The position numbers were made by a program, and so were the translations under genes. A stretch of DNA of 64,000 nucleotides from Micromonospora ferruginea (GTDB taxonomy: Bacteria; Actinomycetota; Actinomycetes; Mycobacteriales; Micromonosporaceae): positions 3,789,001 through 3,853,000 of the forward strand of contig NZ_CP059322.2 of the NCBI RefSeq assembly GCF_013694245.2, written 5' to 3'. This document shows, piece after piece, positions 26,445 through 34,935 of the stretch. Each line of letters begins with the position of its first letter. Positions within the stretch are counted from its first letter, which is position 1. The notes under the pieces are model-generated. The model worked only from the letters and a program-made list of their open reading frames with translations, did not search any database and was not told the DNA's origin.

Positions 26445-28211
26445 TCAGCGGGCGATCTCGGTGACCCGGGACTCGCGCACCACGGTCACCCGGATCTGCC
26501 CCGGATAGGTCAGCTCCTCCTCGATCTGCTTGGCCACGTCCCGGGCCAGCACCGCCGCGCCGATGTCGTCCACGTCGTCCGGCTTCACCATCACCCGGAT
26601 CTCCCGGCCCGCCTGCATGGCGAAGACCTTCTCCACGCCGAGCTTGCCGGCCGCGATCTCCTCGATCCGCTCCAGCCGCTTGACGTACGCCTCCAGGCTC
26701 TCCCGCCGGGCCCCGGGCCGCCCGCCCGAGCAGGCGTCGGACGCCTGGGTCAGGACCGCCTCGATGGTCTGCGGCGGCACCTCGTTGTGGTGCGCCTCGA
26801 TGGCGTGCACCACGTCCTCGGTCTCGCCGTACTTGCGGGCCAGGTCGGCGCCGATGATGGCGTGGCTGCCCTCCACCTCGTGGGTGAGCGCCTTGCCGAT
26901 GTCGTGCAGGAACGCGCACCGCTTGATGGTCGGCACGTCCAGCCGCAGCTCCGCGGCCATGGTGCCGGCGATGTGCGCGGTCTCGACCAGGTGCTTGAGC
27001 ACGTTCTGCCCGTACGACGTGCGGTAGCGCAGCCGGCCCAGCAGGGTGACCAGTTCCGGGTGGATCTCGGTGATACCCACCTCGACCAGGGCGTCCTCGG
27101 CGGCCCGGTGACACAGCTCCGCCACCTCCTGGCGGGCCAGGTCGTAGACCTCCTCGATCCGGTGCGGGTGGATCCGGCCGTCCAGGACCAGCTTCTCCAG
27201 GGTGACCCGGCCGACCTCGCGGCGGACCGGGTCGAAGCAGGAGAGCAGCACCGCCTCGGGGGTGTCGTCGATGATCAGGTTGACGCCGGTGACCGACTCG
27301 AAGGCGCGGATGTTGCGCCCCTCCCGGCCGATGATGCGTCCCTTCATCTCGTCGCCGGGCAGGTGCAGGACGCTGACCACGCTCTCCGCGGTCTGCTCGC
27401 TGGCGACCCGCTGGATGGCGTCCACCACGATGTTGCGGGCGCGCTGCTCGGCGCTGCCCCGGGCGTCCGCCTCGATCTCCCGGACCAGCAGCGCGGCCTC
27501 CCGCTTGGCCTGCCCCTCGATCGACTCGACCAGCTCGGCGCGGGCCGTGTCGGCGGTCAGCCCGGCCACCCGCTCCAGTTCGCGGTGACGCTGCTCCTCC
27601 ACCTCGGTCAGCTCCCGCTCGCGCTCGACCAGCGCGGCCTCCCGGGCGGCGAGCGCGGCGGTGGCGGCGGTGAGCTGCCGCTCGCGCTCGGCCAGCCGCT
27701 CCACCTCCTCGGTGTGCAGCCGCTCCCGCTCGTCCATCCGGGCGGCCCGCCGCTCGACCTCGGCGGCCTGCTCCCGGGTGGTGGCGGCGAGCACCGCCAC
27801 CTCCCGCTCGCCGCTGCGCCGCGCGGTGGCGCGGAGCTGCTCGGCGTCCGCCTCGGCCTGCTTGTGCGCCCGTTCCAGCACGGTGTCGGCCTCGGCGCGG
27901 GCGTCGTCGAGCACCCGTCGCGCCTCGGCGCGGGCGGCCTTCGCCTCGGCCTTGGCGGCGGCGGCCTCGGCCCGGGCCGCGGAGGCGGCCGACTTGGCCA
28001 CGTCGATGGTGCTGTTCACCTCGTCGGCGGCGGTGCGCAGCGCGGCCAGGGACTGCTCCTGCCGGTCCTTCTCCGCGATGAACGCCGGGTCCTCCGGCGC
28101 GGGGGCCAGGCTGAAGCGCTTGAGCGCCCGCACGCCGAACAGCACGGCGCCGACGACCACCGCGACGAGCAGCAGCACCACCACGAGGAGGACGACGTCG
28201 AAGGCGCTCAT
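26445..28211 (-). CDS. rny: Ribonuclease Y
   Basis: RNase Y is a membrane-anchored endoribonuclease that starts mRNA decay. The 588-residue protein has an N-terminal transmembrane helix (VVLLVVVLLLVAVVVGAVLF, residues about 5-27), a long charged coiled coil (about 40-270), a KH domain with GRIIGREGRNIRAFESVTG (about 285-350), and an HD domain with FLHDIGKALTHEVEGSHAI (His-Asp pair). The ATG at 28211 has GGAG 7 bp upstream. The protein is a little longer than B. subtilis RNase Y, mainly because of an Ala-rich coiled coil. It is separated from the upstream BKACE gene by a 646-bp gap with a candidate promoter. Confidence 0.93.
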   Translation of the reverse strand: MSAFDVVLLVVVLLLVAVVVGAVLFGVRALKRFSLAPAPEDPAFIAEKDRQEQSLAALRTAADEVNSTIDVAKSAASAARAEAAAAKAEAKAARAEARRVLDDARAEADTVLERAHKQAEADAEQLRATARRSGEREVAVLAATTREQAAEVERRAARMDERERLHTEEVERLAERERQLTAATAALAAREAALVERERELTEVEEQRHRELERVAGLTADTARAELVESIEGQAKREAALLVREIEADARGSAEQRARNIVVDAIQRVASEQTAESVVSVLHLPGDEMKGRIIGREGRNIRAFESVTGVNLIIDDTPEAVLLSCFDPVRREVGRVTLEKLVLDGRIHPHRIEEVYDLARQEVAELCHRAAEDALVEVGITEIHPELVTLLGRLRYRTSYGQNVLKHLVETAHIAGTMAAELRLDVPTIKRCAFLHDIGKALTHEVEGSHAIIGADLARKYGETEDVVHAIEAHHNEVPPQTIEAVLTQASDACSGGRPGARRESLEAYVKRLERIEEIAAGKLGVEKVFAMQAGREIRVMVKPDDVDDIGAAVLARDVAKQIEEELTYPGQIRVTVVRESRVTEIAR

Positions 28212-28780
28212 GCCGTCGCTCCGACCGGCGTCCGGCGACCGGACGGCACGGTGTCCCCGCCCGGCGAGGCACGACCGGAACCGTGTGGCAGACCGCCGGT
28301 GAACCTGTGCCGCCCCGCCATGGCCGCCTCCCCTGAACGTCGGCGCCGCAGGACACGCGTGAAGGACACGCGCCTGCGGCTCTGGACGCCCGACCGGAGC
28401 GGCTGGCTGTGGGCAGCTTTCCGTCGGCGGTGCCCCTCGTTGGGCACCGCCGGCGGCCGGTTGCAGTTGTCGGGCGCTCCGAACGGGTCCGGAGCGACCG
28501 TCAAGGGCCGGTGAAGCTGGCCAAAGTGATGCTGTTCTGTTACGAGATCTATGTTGTGCGCTTAGCCTGCGCTGGTCGGGCAAAGTGAGCCTGTATGGCG
28601 AGGCTAGGTCGCGAGGGGCCGTTCGGTCAAGGAGTCATGATCAAACCACCCGGACGGAGAGAAGTTGCCCCGTCACGCAGTGCTGAGAATATGCCGGACA
28701 GGGTTGGACAAACCTCGCCGGCCGTCATCGCACCGTGACCTTTCCGCCTGCTCAGAGCCCCTCCCGCCACCCACCCGACC
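28212..28780. other. Long intergenic region upstream of rny, no convincing gene
   Basis: No frame here has both a sensible start and typical third-position GC bias. The part at about 28505-28735 is AT-richer than the surroundings, as expected of promoter and leader DNA. It includes one plausible promoter for rny (28601-28630). Confidence 0.6.
28601..28630 (-). promoter_or_regulatory. Candidate rny promoter
   Basis: On the minus strand TTGACC (28630-28625) is followed after 18 bp by TAGCCT (28606-28601), a reasonable principal-sigma promoter. It would give a leader of nearly 390 nt before rny, which is long, so additional promoters may lie closer. Confidence 0.4.
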
Positions 28781-28885
28781 CGCCCGGCCCGCCGGCCCTT
28801 CGGTGATCAAAGGGTTCGTGTCGAAGCCGATCTCCGGGCCCGACACGAACTCCTTGATCACCGAAGCGGCGGGCGGGCCGGGCGG
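28781..28885. repeat. GATCAAGGAGTT-type large inverted repeat, copy 1
   Basis: The arms CTTCGGTGATCAAAGGG and its partner, plus GTTCGTGTCG (to 28823), pair with CGACACGAAC and TTGATCACCGAAG (28841-28866), and GC-rich flanks extend the pairing to about 28781 and 28885. The loop is 17 bases. A related copy lies at 48873-48931. The BKACE stop codon (TGA, 28860-28858) is inside the right arm. Confidence 0.75.
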
Positions 28886-29586
28886 GCGGGAGTCAGGGTT
28901 CGGGCGGTGGTCACCAAAGTGGCGTTGTCCGGTGCGGTGGTGCCGTCCGGCAGCAGCAGCGTGTCCTCCAGGCCGACCCGGGTGTGCAGGCCGCGGCGGA
29001 CCGCCTCGGCGAACACCGGCCAGGTCGCCGGACCCTCGCCGTGCAGCAGCACCGGCGGGCTCCCGTCGGGCAGCGCGGCGAGGATCGCCGCCGCGTCGGC
29101 GAGCGCCACCTCGGCCGGCTCCGCCATGCACTCGACCAGGACCCGCCCGGTGGGCGTCGGCCAGCGGCGCCAGGCGTGGACCGCCGCCTCCGTCCAGAGG
29201 CCCGCCTCGACCATGACGCCGCGCTCGTGCAGGGCCGCGGCGACCTCGGCCGCGCCGGGTTCGTGGGCGTTGACCGAGGCGAAGTCCGGCAGCACCGTCC
29301 AGGCGCGGACGGCGGCCACCCGCTCGGCCGGGTCGGGGACGATCCACGCGCCGGTGCTCACGCCCACCGGCAGGCCGGGACGGGCCGCCCGGACGGCGTC
29401 GACGGCCGCCGCGATCACGGCCGGATCGAGCGACTCGGCGCCGCCGTCGTCGCGCGGATGCACGTGCACCGCCGCCGCCCCGGCGTCCGCGCAGCGGACC
29501 GCGTCGGCCGCCAACTCGGCCGCGGTGAGCGGCACGGCCGGATGGTCGTCCCGCCGGCGGCCACCGTTCAGGCAGGCCTTCAGCAT
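28858..29586 (-). CDS. BKACE-family (DUF849) beta-keto acid cleavage enzyme
   Basis: The family condenses a beta-keto acid with acetyl-CoA; members act in lysine fermentation, carnitine and other pathways. The 242-residue protein starts MLKACLNGGRRRDDHPAVPL, and has VHVHPRDDGGAESLDP (metal-binding His-x-His), GVSTGAWIVPD, and VLLHGEGPATWPVF, LHTRVGLEDTLLLPDG near the C-terminus (conserved Arg and Glu-Asp). It is shorter than typical members (about 275-310), lacking some central loops, so substrate cannot be assigned. GGAGG precedes ATG 29586. The last residues and stop codon are contributed by the adjacent inverted repeat, which suggests the C-terminus was altered by repeat insertion. Confidence 0.8.
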   Translation of the reverse strand: MLKACLNGGRRRDDHPAVPLTAAELAADAVRCADAGAAAVHVHPRDDGGAESLDPAVIAAAVDAVRAARPGLPVGVSTGAWIVPDPAERVAAVRAWTVLPDFASVNAHEPGAAEVAAALHERGVMVEAGLWTEAAVHAWRRWPTPTGRVLVECMAEPAEVALADAAAILAALPDGSPPVLLHGEGPATWPVFAEAVRRGLHTRVGLEDTLLLPDGTTAPDNATLVTTARTLTPARPARPPLR

Positions 29587-29625
29587 CGGGTCTGCGCCTC
29601 CTCGACGTCGGCGGGCCGGAGCGGA

Positions 29626-30318
29626 TCAGTCGTGCCGGCGGGCGTCGAGGTCGTTCTCGGCGTCGGCCAGCGCGTCGGCGTCGATGTGCTCGGCGAACTC
29701 GGCCGCCTCGGCGCTCTGCGCCGCGAGCGCGTCCTTGACCGCGCCGATCGCCACGCCGGCCGGGTAGCCCTTGCGGGCCAGCATGCCGACCAGGCGACGG
29801 AACACCGCGTCGGGCTCGCCGCGGGCGGTGCGCAGCTTCCGGTCCACCAGGGCGCGGGCCGTCTCCGCCTCGGTCTCCTCGTCCAGCCCGTCCAGGGCGG
29901 CGCCGGCCACCTCGCCGTCGACGCCCTTCTGGCGCAGCTCGTTGGCGAGCGCCCGGCGGGCCAGGCCGCGGCCGTTGTGCCGGCTGCTCACCCAGGCCCG
30001 GGCGAACGCGGCGTCGTCCACGATGCCGACCTCGTCGTAGCGGTCGAGCACCCGCTCGGCGGTCTCCTCGGAGATGCCCCGCCGGGCCAGCGCGCCGGCC
30101 AGCTCGGCCCGGGTGCGCGGCCGGGTGGAGAGCTGTCGCAGGCAGATCTCCCGGGCCAGCTCGGCCTCGTCGCGCGGCGGAGCCGGAGCCTCCCCGGGAT
30201 CGGGCTCCGCCGCACGACCGCGACGCCCACGGCGGGGCGCGGGCGTGTCGGTGGCGTCACCCGCACGGGGTGGGCCGGCATCCCAGCCCCGCCCCGTACG
30301 GGCACGTCGTCCTGCCAC
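29626..30318 (-). CDS. recX: Regulatory protein RecX
   Basis: RecX caps RecA filaments and limits their activity. The 230-residue protein has a disordered N-terminal part (residues 1-50, Arg/Pro/Ala-rich) and then the three-helix repeat array (AREICLRQLSTRPRTRAELAG..., VGIVDDAAFARAWVSSRHNG..., LRTARGEPDAVFRRLVGMLA). It follows recA after 11 bp on the same strand, the standard actinobacterial order, so it is presumably SOS-induced with recA. The GTG at 30318 is the best available start, but no clear ribosome site is visible, consistent with coupling to recA translation. Confidence 0.93.
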   Translation of the reverse strand: MAGRRARTGRGWDAGPPRAGDATDTPAPRRGRRGRAAEPDPGEAPAPPRDEAELAREICLRQLSTRPRTRAELAGALARRGISEETAERVLDRYDEVGIVDDAAFARAWVSSRHNGRGLARRALANELRQKGVDGEVAGAALDGLDEETEAETARALVDRKLRTARGEPDAVFRRLVGMLARKGYPAGVAIGAVKDALAAQSAEAAEFAEHIDADALADAENDLDARRHD

Positions 30319-30329
30319 AGGTCAGCGGA

Positions 30330-31379
30330 TCAGAAGTCGACCGGCGGCAACTCGGGGCCACCGGCGGCGTCGCCGGCACCACCGATGCCGACGCCGAGCT
30401 TCTCCAGGATCTTCTTCTCGATCTCGGCGGCCACGTCCGGGTTCTCGCGGAGGAACTCGCGAGCCTTCTCCTTGCCCTGGCCGAGCTGGTCGCCGTCGTA
30501 GGTGTACCAGGCGCCGGACTTGCGGATGATCGCCTGTTCCACGCCGACGTCGATCAGGGAGCCCTCGCGGGAGATGCCCTTGCCGTACATGATGTCGAAC
30601 TCGGCCTGCTTGAACGGCGCGGCGACCTTGTTCTTCACGACCTTGACCCGGGTGCGGTTGCCGACCACGTCGGTGCCGTCCTTCAGGCTCTCGATGCGGC
30701 GCACGTCGAGCCGGACCGAGGCGTAGAACTTCAGCGCCCGACCACCGGTCGTGGTCTCCGGGCTGCCGAACATCACGCCGATCTTCTCGCGGAGCTGGTT
30801 GATGAAGATCGCGGTGGTGCCGGTGTTGTTGAGGATGCCGGTGATCTTCCGCAGCGCCTGGCTCATCAGCCGGGCCTGCAGACCGACGTGGCTGTCGCCC
30901 ATCTCGCCCTCGATCTCGGCGCGCGGCACGAGCGCGGCCACCGAGTCGATCACGATGATGTCGATCGCGCCGGAGCGGACCAGCATGTCGGTGATCTCCA
31001 GCGCCTGCTCGCCGGTGTCCGGCTGGGAGACCAGCAGGGCGTCGGTGTCGACGCCGAGCGCCTTGGCGTATTCCGGGTCGAGCGCGTGCTCCGCGTCGAT
31101 GAACGCGGCGATGCCACCCGCCCGCTGGGCGTTGGCCACCGCGTGCAGGGCGACCGTGGTCTTACCGCTGGACTCCGGACCGTAGATCTCGACGACCCGG
31201 CCGCGGGGCAGACCGCCCACGCCGAGCGCCACGTCGAGCGCGATGGACCCGGTCGGCGTGACCGCCGTCTGGATGACGGGCCGCTCCCCCAGCCGCATCA
31301 CCGAGCCCTTGCCGAACTGCTTGTCGATCTGAGCGAGAGCAAGGTCGAGCGCCTTCTCCCGGTCAGGACCTGCCGCCAT
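30330..31379 (-). CDS. recA: Recombinase RecA
   Basis: RecA forms filaments on single-stranded DNA, performs strand exchange and triggers LexA cleavage. The 349-residue protein starts [20 protein letters not shown] and has Walker [10 protein letters not shown], Walker [15 protein letters not shown], the L1/L2 loops ([40 protein letters not shown]) and [12 protein letters not shown]. There is no intein. ATG 31379 has AGGGGTGGC upstream. A near-consensus SOS box is 134 bp upstream. recX follows directly. Confidence 0.97.
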   Translation of the reverse strand: MAAGPDREKALDLALAQIDKQFGKGSVMRLGERPVIQTAVTPTGSIALDVALGVGGLPRGRVVEIYGPESSGKTTVALHAVANAQRAGGIAAFIDAEHALDPEYAKALGVDTDALLVSQPDTGEQALEITDMLVRSGAIDIIVIDSVAALVPRAEIEGEMGDSHVGLQARLMSQALRKITGILNNTGTTAIFINQLREKIGVMFGSPETTTGGRALKFYASVRLDVRRIESLKDGTDVVGNRTRVKVVKNKVAAPFKQAEFDIMYGKGISREGSLIDVGVEQAIIRKSGAWYTYDGDQLGQGKEKAREFLRENPDVAAEIEKKILEKLGVGIGGAGDAAGGPELPPVDF

Positions 31380-31512
31380 CGTTGCCACCCCTGCCTTCGC
31401 CGGCGTCTTTCCTGAGCTTCGCGTCACGCGGGACACGCTAGGCGCTGGGTCCGACAGAAAACCAGCCGACGGGCCGCGGACTGTGGACGAGCACCCCGCT
31501 GTGGACAATAGC

Positions 31513-31526
31513 CGAACAGGTGTACG
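31513..31526. promoter_or_regulatory. SOS box upstream of recA
   Basis: CGAACAGGTGTACG matches CGAACRNNYGTTCG at 13 of 14 positions; only one T in the right half is changed to A. It is 134 bp upstream of the recA start and predicts LexA control of recA-recX. Confidence 0.78.
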
Positions 31527-31564
31527 ACTGGGCAAGCGACACGCGGAAGCGGGAAAAAGGCTGC

Positions 31565-31765
31565 TCAGCGTAGTCGGGCGGGCACCCGGTCGGGATACGC
31601 GGCGACCACCGCGCGCCACACCACGTGCGTTTCCTCACCGGCCGCCAGCGCCTGCTCGACGGTCCGCCCACCGAGTTGGGACAGCACCTGGTCGCTGGCG
31701 ATGCTGGCCGCGTAACCCGGCCCGAACGCCTCCTCCAACCGCGTCCAGAAGTCGGTCAGCCGCAC
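31565..31765 (-). CDS. DUF3046 protein
   Basis: A 66-residue soluble protein beginning [20 protein letters not shown] and continuing through [20 protein letters not shown], the pattern of DUF3046, which is conserved just upstream of recA in actinobacteria with no known role. AGGAGG lies 8 bp before the GTG at 31765; an in-frame ATG at 31783 would overlap that site, so I prefer the GTG. The upstream MFS gene ends 5 bp before it, so the two are probably co-transcribed. Its C-terminus ([11 protein letters not shown]) is the end of the small domain, and nothing is missing. Confidence 0.85.
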   Translation of the reverse strand: MRLTDFWTRLEEAFGPGYAASIASDQVLSQLGGRTVEQALAAGEETHVVWRAVVAAYPDRVPARLR

Positions 31766-31769
31766 CTGT

Positions 31770-33077
31770 TCAGTCCTCCTCATCGAGTGGTTCCGGACCG
31801 GGACGCCGCAGCGCGAGCGCCACCAGCGGCACCACCGCGATCGCCGCCAGCAGGGTGAGCGTCGGGTACCCCACGGCCCGCATGACGAACCCGCTCACCG
31901 CCGCCGCGCCCGCCCCGGCCAGCCCCATGAGCAGGTCGGACAACCCCTGCACGCCGGGCCGGTCGGCGGTGGGCACCGACTCCGACAGCAGCGTCGAGCC
32001 CGCCACCATGGTGCCCGACCAGCCCAACCCGAGCAGCGCCAGCCCCACCGAGAGCGCCGGGGTGTGGTGCCCGGCCGTGCCGGCGACCGCGCACGCGGCC
32101 AGCAGGAACGCCACCCCGCCGAGGATCACCGGCCGCCGGCCCAGCCGGTCGGTGAGCCAGCCCACCACCGGCGAGAACGCGTACATGCCGGCGATGTGCA
32201 GGCTGAGCACGATCCCCACCACGCGCAGCAGGTCCGCGTCCGAGTGCCACTCGTCGAGGTGCACCGGCGTCATCGACATCACCGCGACCATCACCAGGTG
32301 CCCCACCGCCACCGCGGCGATGCCGAGCCGGGCCGCCGGCCGGCCGCGTACCGTCCGCCACGCGGCGGCCATGCCACCGCGGCGGGTGACCGTGCGGGCG
32401 GCGCCCGCGACGGGTTCCGGCTCGGCCGCCGCCAGCCGGCGCGCGGTGAGCAGCGGGTCCGGCCGGAGCAGGGCCAGGAGTACGCCGGCGGCGAGCGTGA
32501 ACGCGACGGCGCTGACCAGGAACGGACCCGCCAGCAGCGGCAGGCCCCAGCCGTGGGTGACGTCGTCGGCGAGCGCGGCGAAGTTCGGCGCGGCCACCGA
32601 GCCGATGGTGGTGGCCCAGACCACCAGCGACAGTTGCCGGCCCCGGCGCGCCGGCTCGGCCAGGTCGACGGCCGTGTAGCGGGCCTGGAGGTTCGCCGCC
32701 GTGCCGCCGCCGAACAGCAGCATGCCGACGAAGAGCAGCGGCACCACACCGCTCACCACGGCCACCACCACCAGCGCGCCGCCGACCGCGCCGACCAGGT
32801 AGGCCAGCACCAGACCGGGTCGCCGCCCGCGCGCCGCCATCAGCCGGGTCACCGGTACGGCGAGCAGCGCGGCGCCGACCACGCCGGCGCTCTGCGCCAG
32901 CCCGGCCAGGGCGGTGCCGGCGACCCGGGCGGCGAGCAGCGCGCCGACCGAGATGCCGATGGCGACGCCGACACCGCCGACGATCTGGGTGAGGAAGAGC
33001 AGGCGGAGGGTACGCCGCTGGATGCCGGCGACGTCGGACTGCCGGGACGGGGCCGGCGCGGTCAGGTCGGTGGCCAT
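31770..33077 (-). CDS. MFS transporter
   Basis: The 435-residue membrane protein has about 12 hydrophobic segments in two blocks of six, separated by a cytoplasmic loop at about residues 205-240. MAARGRRPG (loop 2-3) and LTDRLGRRPVILGG (the second-half G-x-L-x-D-R-x-G-R-R motif) identify the major facilitator superfamily. The closest pattern is drug/metabolite efflux permeases, but the substrate cannot be inferred. AGGAG lies 5 bp before ATG 33077. It follows the acyl-CoA dehydrogenase gene after 68 bp and precedes the DUF3046 gene by a few bases. Confidence 0.88.
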   Translation of the reverse strand: MATDLTAPAPSRQSDVAGIQRRTLRLLFLTQIVGGVGVAIGISVGALLAARVAGTALAGLAQSAGVVGAALLAVPVTRLMAARGRRPGLVLAYLVGAVGGALVVVAVVSGVVPLLFVGMLLFGGGTAANLQARYTAVDLAEPARRGRQLSLVVWATTIGSVAAPNFAALADDVTHGWGLPLLAGPFLVSAVAFTLAAGVLLALLRPDPLLTARRLAAAEPEPVAGAARTVTRRGGMAAAWRTVRGRPAARLGIAAVAVGHLVMVAVMSMTPVHLDEWHSDADLLRVVGIVLSLHIAGMYAFSPVVGWLTDRLGRRPVILGGVAFLLAACAVAGTAGHHTPALSVGLALLGLGWSGTMVAGSTLLSESVPTADRPGVQGLSDLLMGLAGAGAAAVSGFVMRAVGYPTLTLLAAIAVVPLVALALRRPGPEPLDEED

Positions 33078-33145
33078 GACGCTCCTGGTGGGGACGGGTG
33101 CCTCATCGTCGCGCACCGGACCGGCCGGCCGGCAACCCGGTTTCG

Positions 33146-34288
33146 CTACAGGCCGAGACCGCGGCCGATGATCTCCTTCATGATCTCGGTGGTGCCGCCG
33201 TAGATGGTCTGCACCCGGCTGTCCAGCCACGCCTTCGCCACCGGATACTCCAGCATGAAGCCGTAGCCGCCGTGCAACTGCACGCACCGGTCGGCGACCT
33301 TGTTCTGCAGCTCGGTGGTCCACCACTTCGCCTTCGCCGCGTCGGTCACCGACAGCCGGCCCGCGTCGTACTCGGCGACGCAGTGGTTGACGAACGTCCG
33401 GGCGATGGTGATCTCGGTGTCCAGCTCGGCCAGCAGGAACCGGTTGTGCTGGAACCTGCCGATCGGCCGGCCGAACGCCTCCCGGGACCGGGCGTGCTCC
33501 AGGGTGAGCGCGAGCAGCTTCTCGCACGCCGCCACCGCGCCGACCGCGATGCTCAGCCGCTCCCGGGGCAGGTTCGCCATCAGGTGGTAGAAGCCCTGGT
33601 TCTCGGCGCCGATCAGGTTCTCCGCCGGCACCCGGCAGTCGTCGAAGAACAGCTCGGCGGTGTCGTTGGCCTTCAGGCCGACCTTGGCCAGCCGCCGCCC
33701 CCGGTCGAAGCCCGGCGTGCCGCTCTCCACCACCACCAGGCTCACCCCGTGCGCGCCCAGCTCCGGCGCGGTCTTGACCACCACCACCACGAGGTCGGCC
33801 AGCTCGCCGTTGGTGATGAACGTCTTCTGGCCGTTGAGCACCCACGAGTCGCCGTCGCGGACCGCGCCGGTGCGGATGCCGGCCAGGTCGCTGCCCGCGC
33901 CCGGCTCGCTCATCGCGATCGCGGTGACCAGGTCGCCGGAGCAGAAGCCCGGCAGCCAGCGCTTGCGCTGGTCCTCGGTGGTCAGCTCGGTCAGGTACGG
34001 CGCCACCACGTCGTTGTGCAGCCCGAACCCGAGACCGGTGCAGCCGCTGGCGACGATCTCCTCGTCGAGCACCGCGTTGAACCGGAAGTCGCGCTGCCCG
34101 CCGCCGCCGTACGCCGGGTCGACGTCGGGACCGAGCAGCCCGGCCGCGCCGGCGGCCCGCCACACGTCGCGGTCGACGATGCCCTCGGCCTCCCACCGCT
34201 CGTGGTGCGGCACCGCCTCCCGGGCGAGGAACCGGCGGCACAGGTCCCGGAACTCTTCGTGGACGGGCTCGTAGAGATGCTGCTCCAT
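33146..34288 (-). CDS. Acyl-CoA dehydrogenase
   Basis: A flavoenzyme that introduces the alpha-beta double bond in acyl-CoA. The 380-residue protein has the usual order: N-terminal helices (EFRDLCRRFLAREAVPHHERW), the beta domain with VTAIAMSEPGAGSDLAGIRT and WVLNGQKTFITNGELADL, and the C-terminal helical domain with ARSREAFGRPIGRFQHNRF and QLHGGYGFMLEYPVAKAWLD (FAD site), ending in IYGGTTEIMKEIIGRGLGL. The Glu in YGGTTEIMKE/EYPV region is consistent with a short/medium-chain enzyme, but chain length is not decidable. It is followed by an MFS transporter on the same strand. Confidence 0.93.
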   Translation of the reverse strand: MEQHLYEPVHEEFRDLCRRFLAREAVPHHERWEAEGIVDRDVWRAAGAAGLLGPDVDPAYGGGGQRDFRFNAVLDEEIVASGCTGLGFGLHNDVVAPYLTELTTEDQRKRWLPGFCSGDLVTAIAMSEPGAGSDLAGIRTGAVRDGDSWVLNGQKTFITNGELADLVVVVVKTAPELGAHGVSLVVVESGTPGFDRGRRLAKVGLKANDTAELFFDDCRVPAENLIGAENQGFYHLMANLPRERLSIAVGAVAACEKLLALTLEHARSREAFGRPIGRFQHNRFLLAELDTEITIARTFVNHCVAEYDAGRLSVTDAAKAKWWTTELQNKVADRCVQLHGGYGFMLEYPVAKAWLDSRVQTIYGGTTEIMKEIIGRGLGL

Positions 34289-34308
34289 GGCGGCAAGTCT
34301 GGCACCGC

Positions 34309-34851
34309 TCACCCGCCTCGGACAGGGGCCATCCGAGCGCGCAGCCGGCGCTCCCGGCGAGCGGTGCGGACGGCGACGGCCAGCACCGCGACCAGGACCA
34401 CGCCGAACCCGATCGCGCTGGCCGTCCAGCCGACGGCGACGGCGAGCGCGGCCAGCGCGCCGAGGAACAGCGTGCCCACGACCGCTCCCCCGAGCGCGCC
34501 CCGGCGTACCGCCGGCAGGTCGTCGGCGACCGCCGCGCGGCCGGCCTCGTCGGCGGGCGGTTCGCCGCTGCCCAGCGCGACCTCGGTCACCCGCCAGCCG
34601 GCCGCCCGCTCCGGCTCGGCGGCCGTGCGTCGCTTCCGACCCATCCGGCCGGTCCGGCTCAGCACCAGCGGGAAGACGCCCCAGATCACCCCGCCCAGGC
34701 CGGCCCGGACGATCGCGACCAGCGCGGATCCGTCGCGCTCGTCCCAGAGCCGCAGCGGCAGCCAGCAGAGCGCAGCGATGATCATGAAGATCACGTACGG
34801 CCCGGGCGGGCCGAGCCGTACCAGGGGCGCGAGACGGTCGTCGGCGGCCAT
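34309..34851 (-). CDS. Hypothetical membrane protein
   Basis: I recognise no family. The 180-residue protein has hydrophobic segments at about residues 18-38 (YVIFMIIAALCWLPLRLW), 45-63, 118-140 (AVVGTLFLGALAALAVAVGW) and 142-160, so probably four membrane helices, with a charged cytoplasmic loop (RMGRKRRTAAEPERAAGWRV) between the pairs. It ends in a basic tail. ATG 34851 gives the shortest sensible N-terminus, MAADDRLAPLVRLGPPGPY. It is 20 bp upstream of the acyl-CoA dehydrogenase gene on the same strand, but a functional link is not evident. Confidence 0.7.
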   Translation of the reverse strand: MAADDRLAPLVRLGPPGPYVIFMIIAALCWLPLRLWDERDGSALVAIVRAGLGGVIWGVFPLVLSRTGRMGRKRRTAAEPERAAGWRVTEVALGSGEPPADEAGRAAVADDLPAVRRGALGGAVVGTLFLGALAALAVAVGWTASAIGFGVVLVAVLAVAVRTARRERRLRARMAPVRGG

Positions 34852-34923
34852 GCCGGAGGCCGTACCCCCCGGACACGACCCGGTAATCCGGTGTGGACGG
34901 TGGCCGGCCGGGCCCGGGCACGA

Positions 34924-34929
34924 CAGGAT
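34924..34929 (+). promoter_or_regulatory. Candidate -10 of a leaderless promoter for the 34936-35589 gene
   Basis: CAGGAT followed by exactly 6 bases and then the ATG. The same arrangement precedes the lhr-type helicase and the Nei-type glycosylase genes. A -10 at this spacing would place the transcription start at or next to the start codon. Confidence 0.4.
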
Positions 34930-34935
34930 GGCCGG

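Noticed and set aside
28665..29347. Frames in the rny-BKACE gap as additional genes
   Set aside because: They overlap the inverted repeat and the BKACE gene, and show no start signal or coding bias.
30330..31379. Possible intein in recA, as in some actinobacteria
   Set aside because: The protein is the normal length (349 residues) and continuous through all the motifs.
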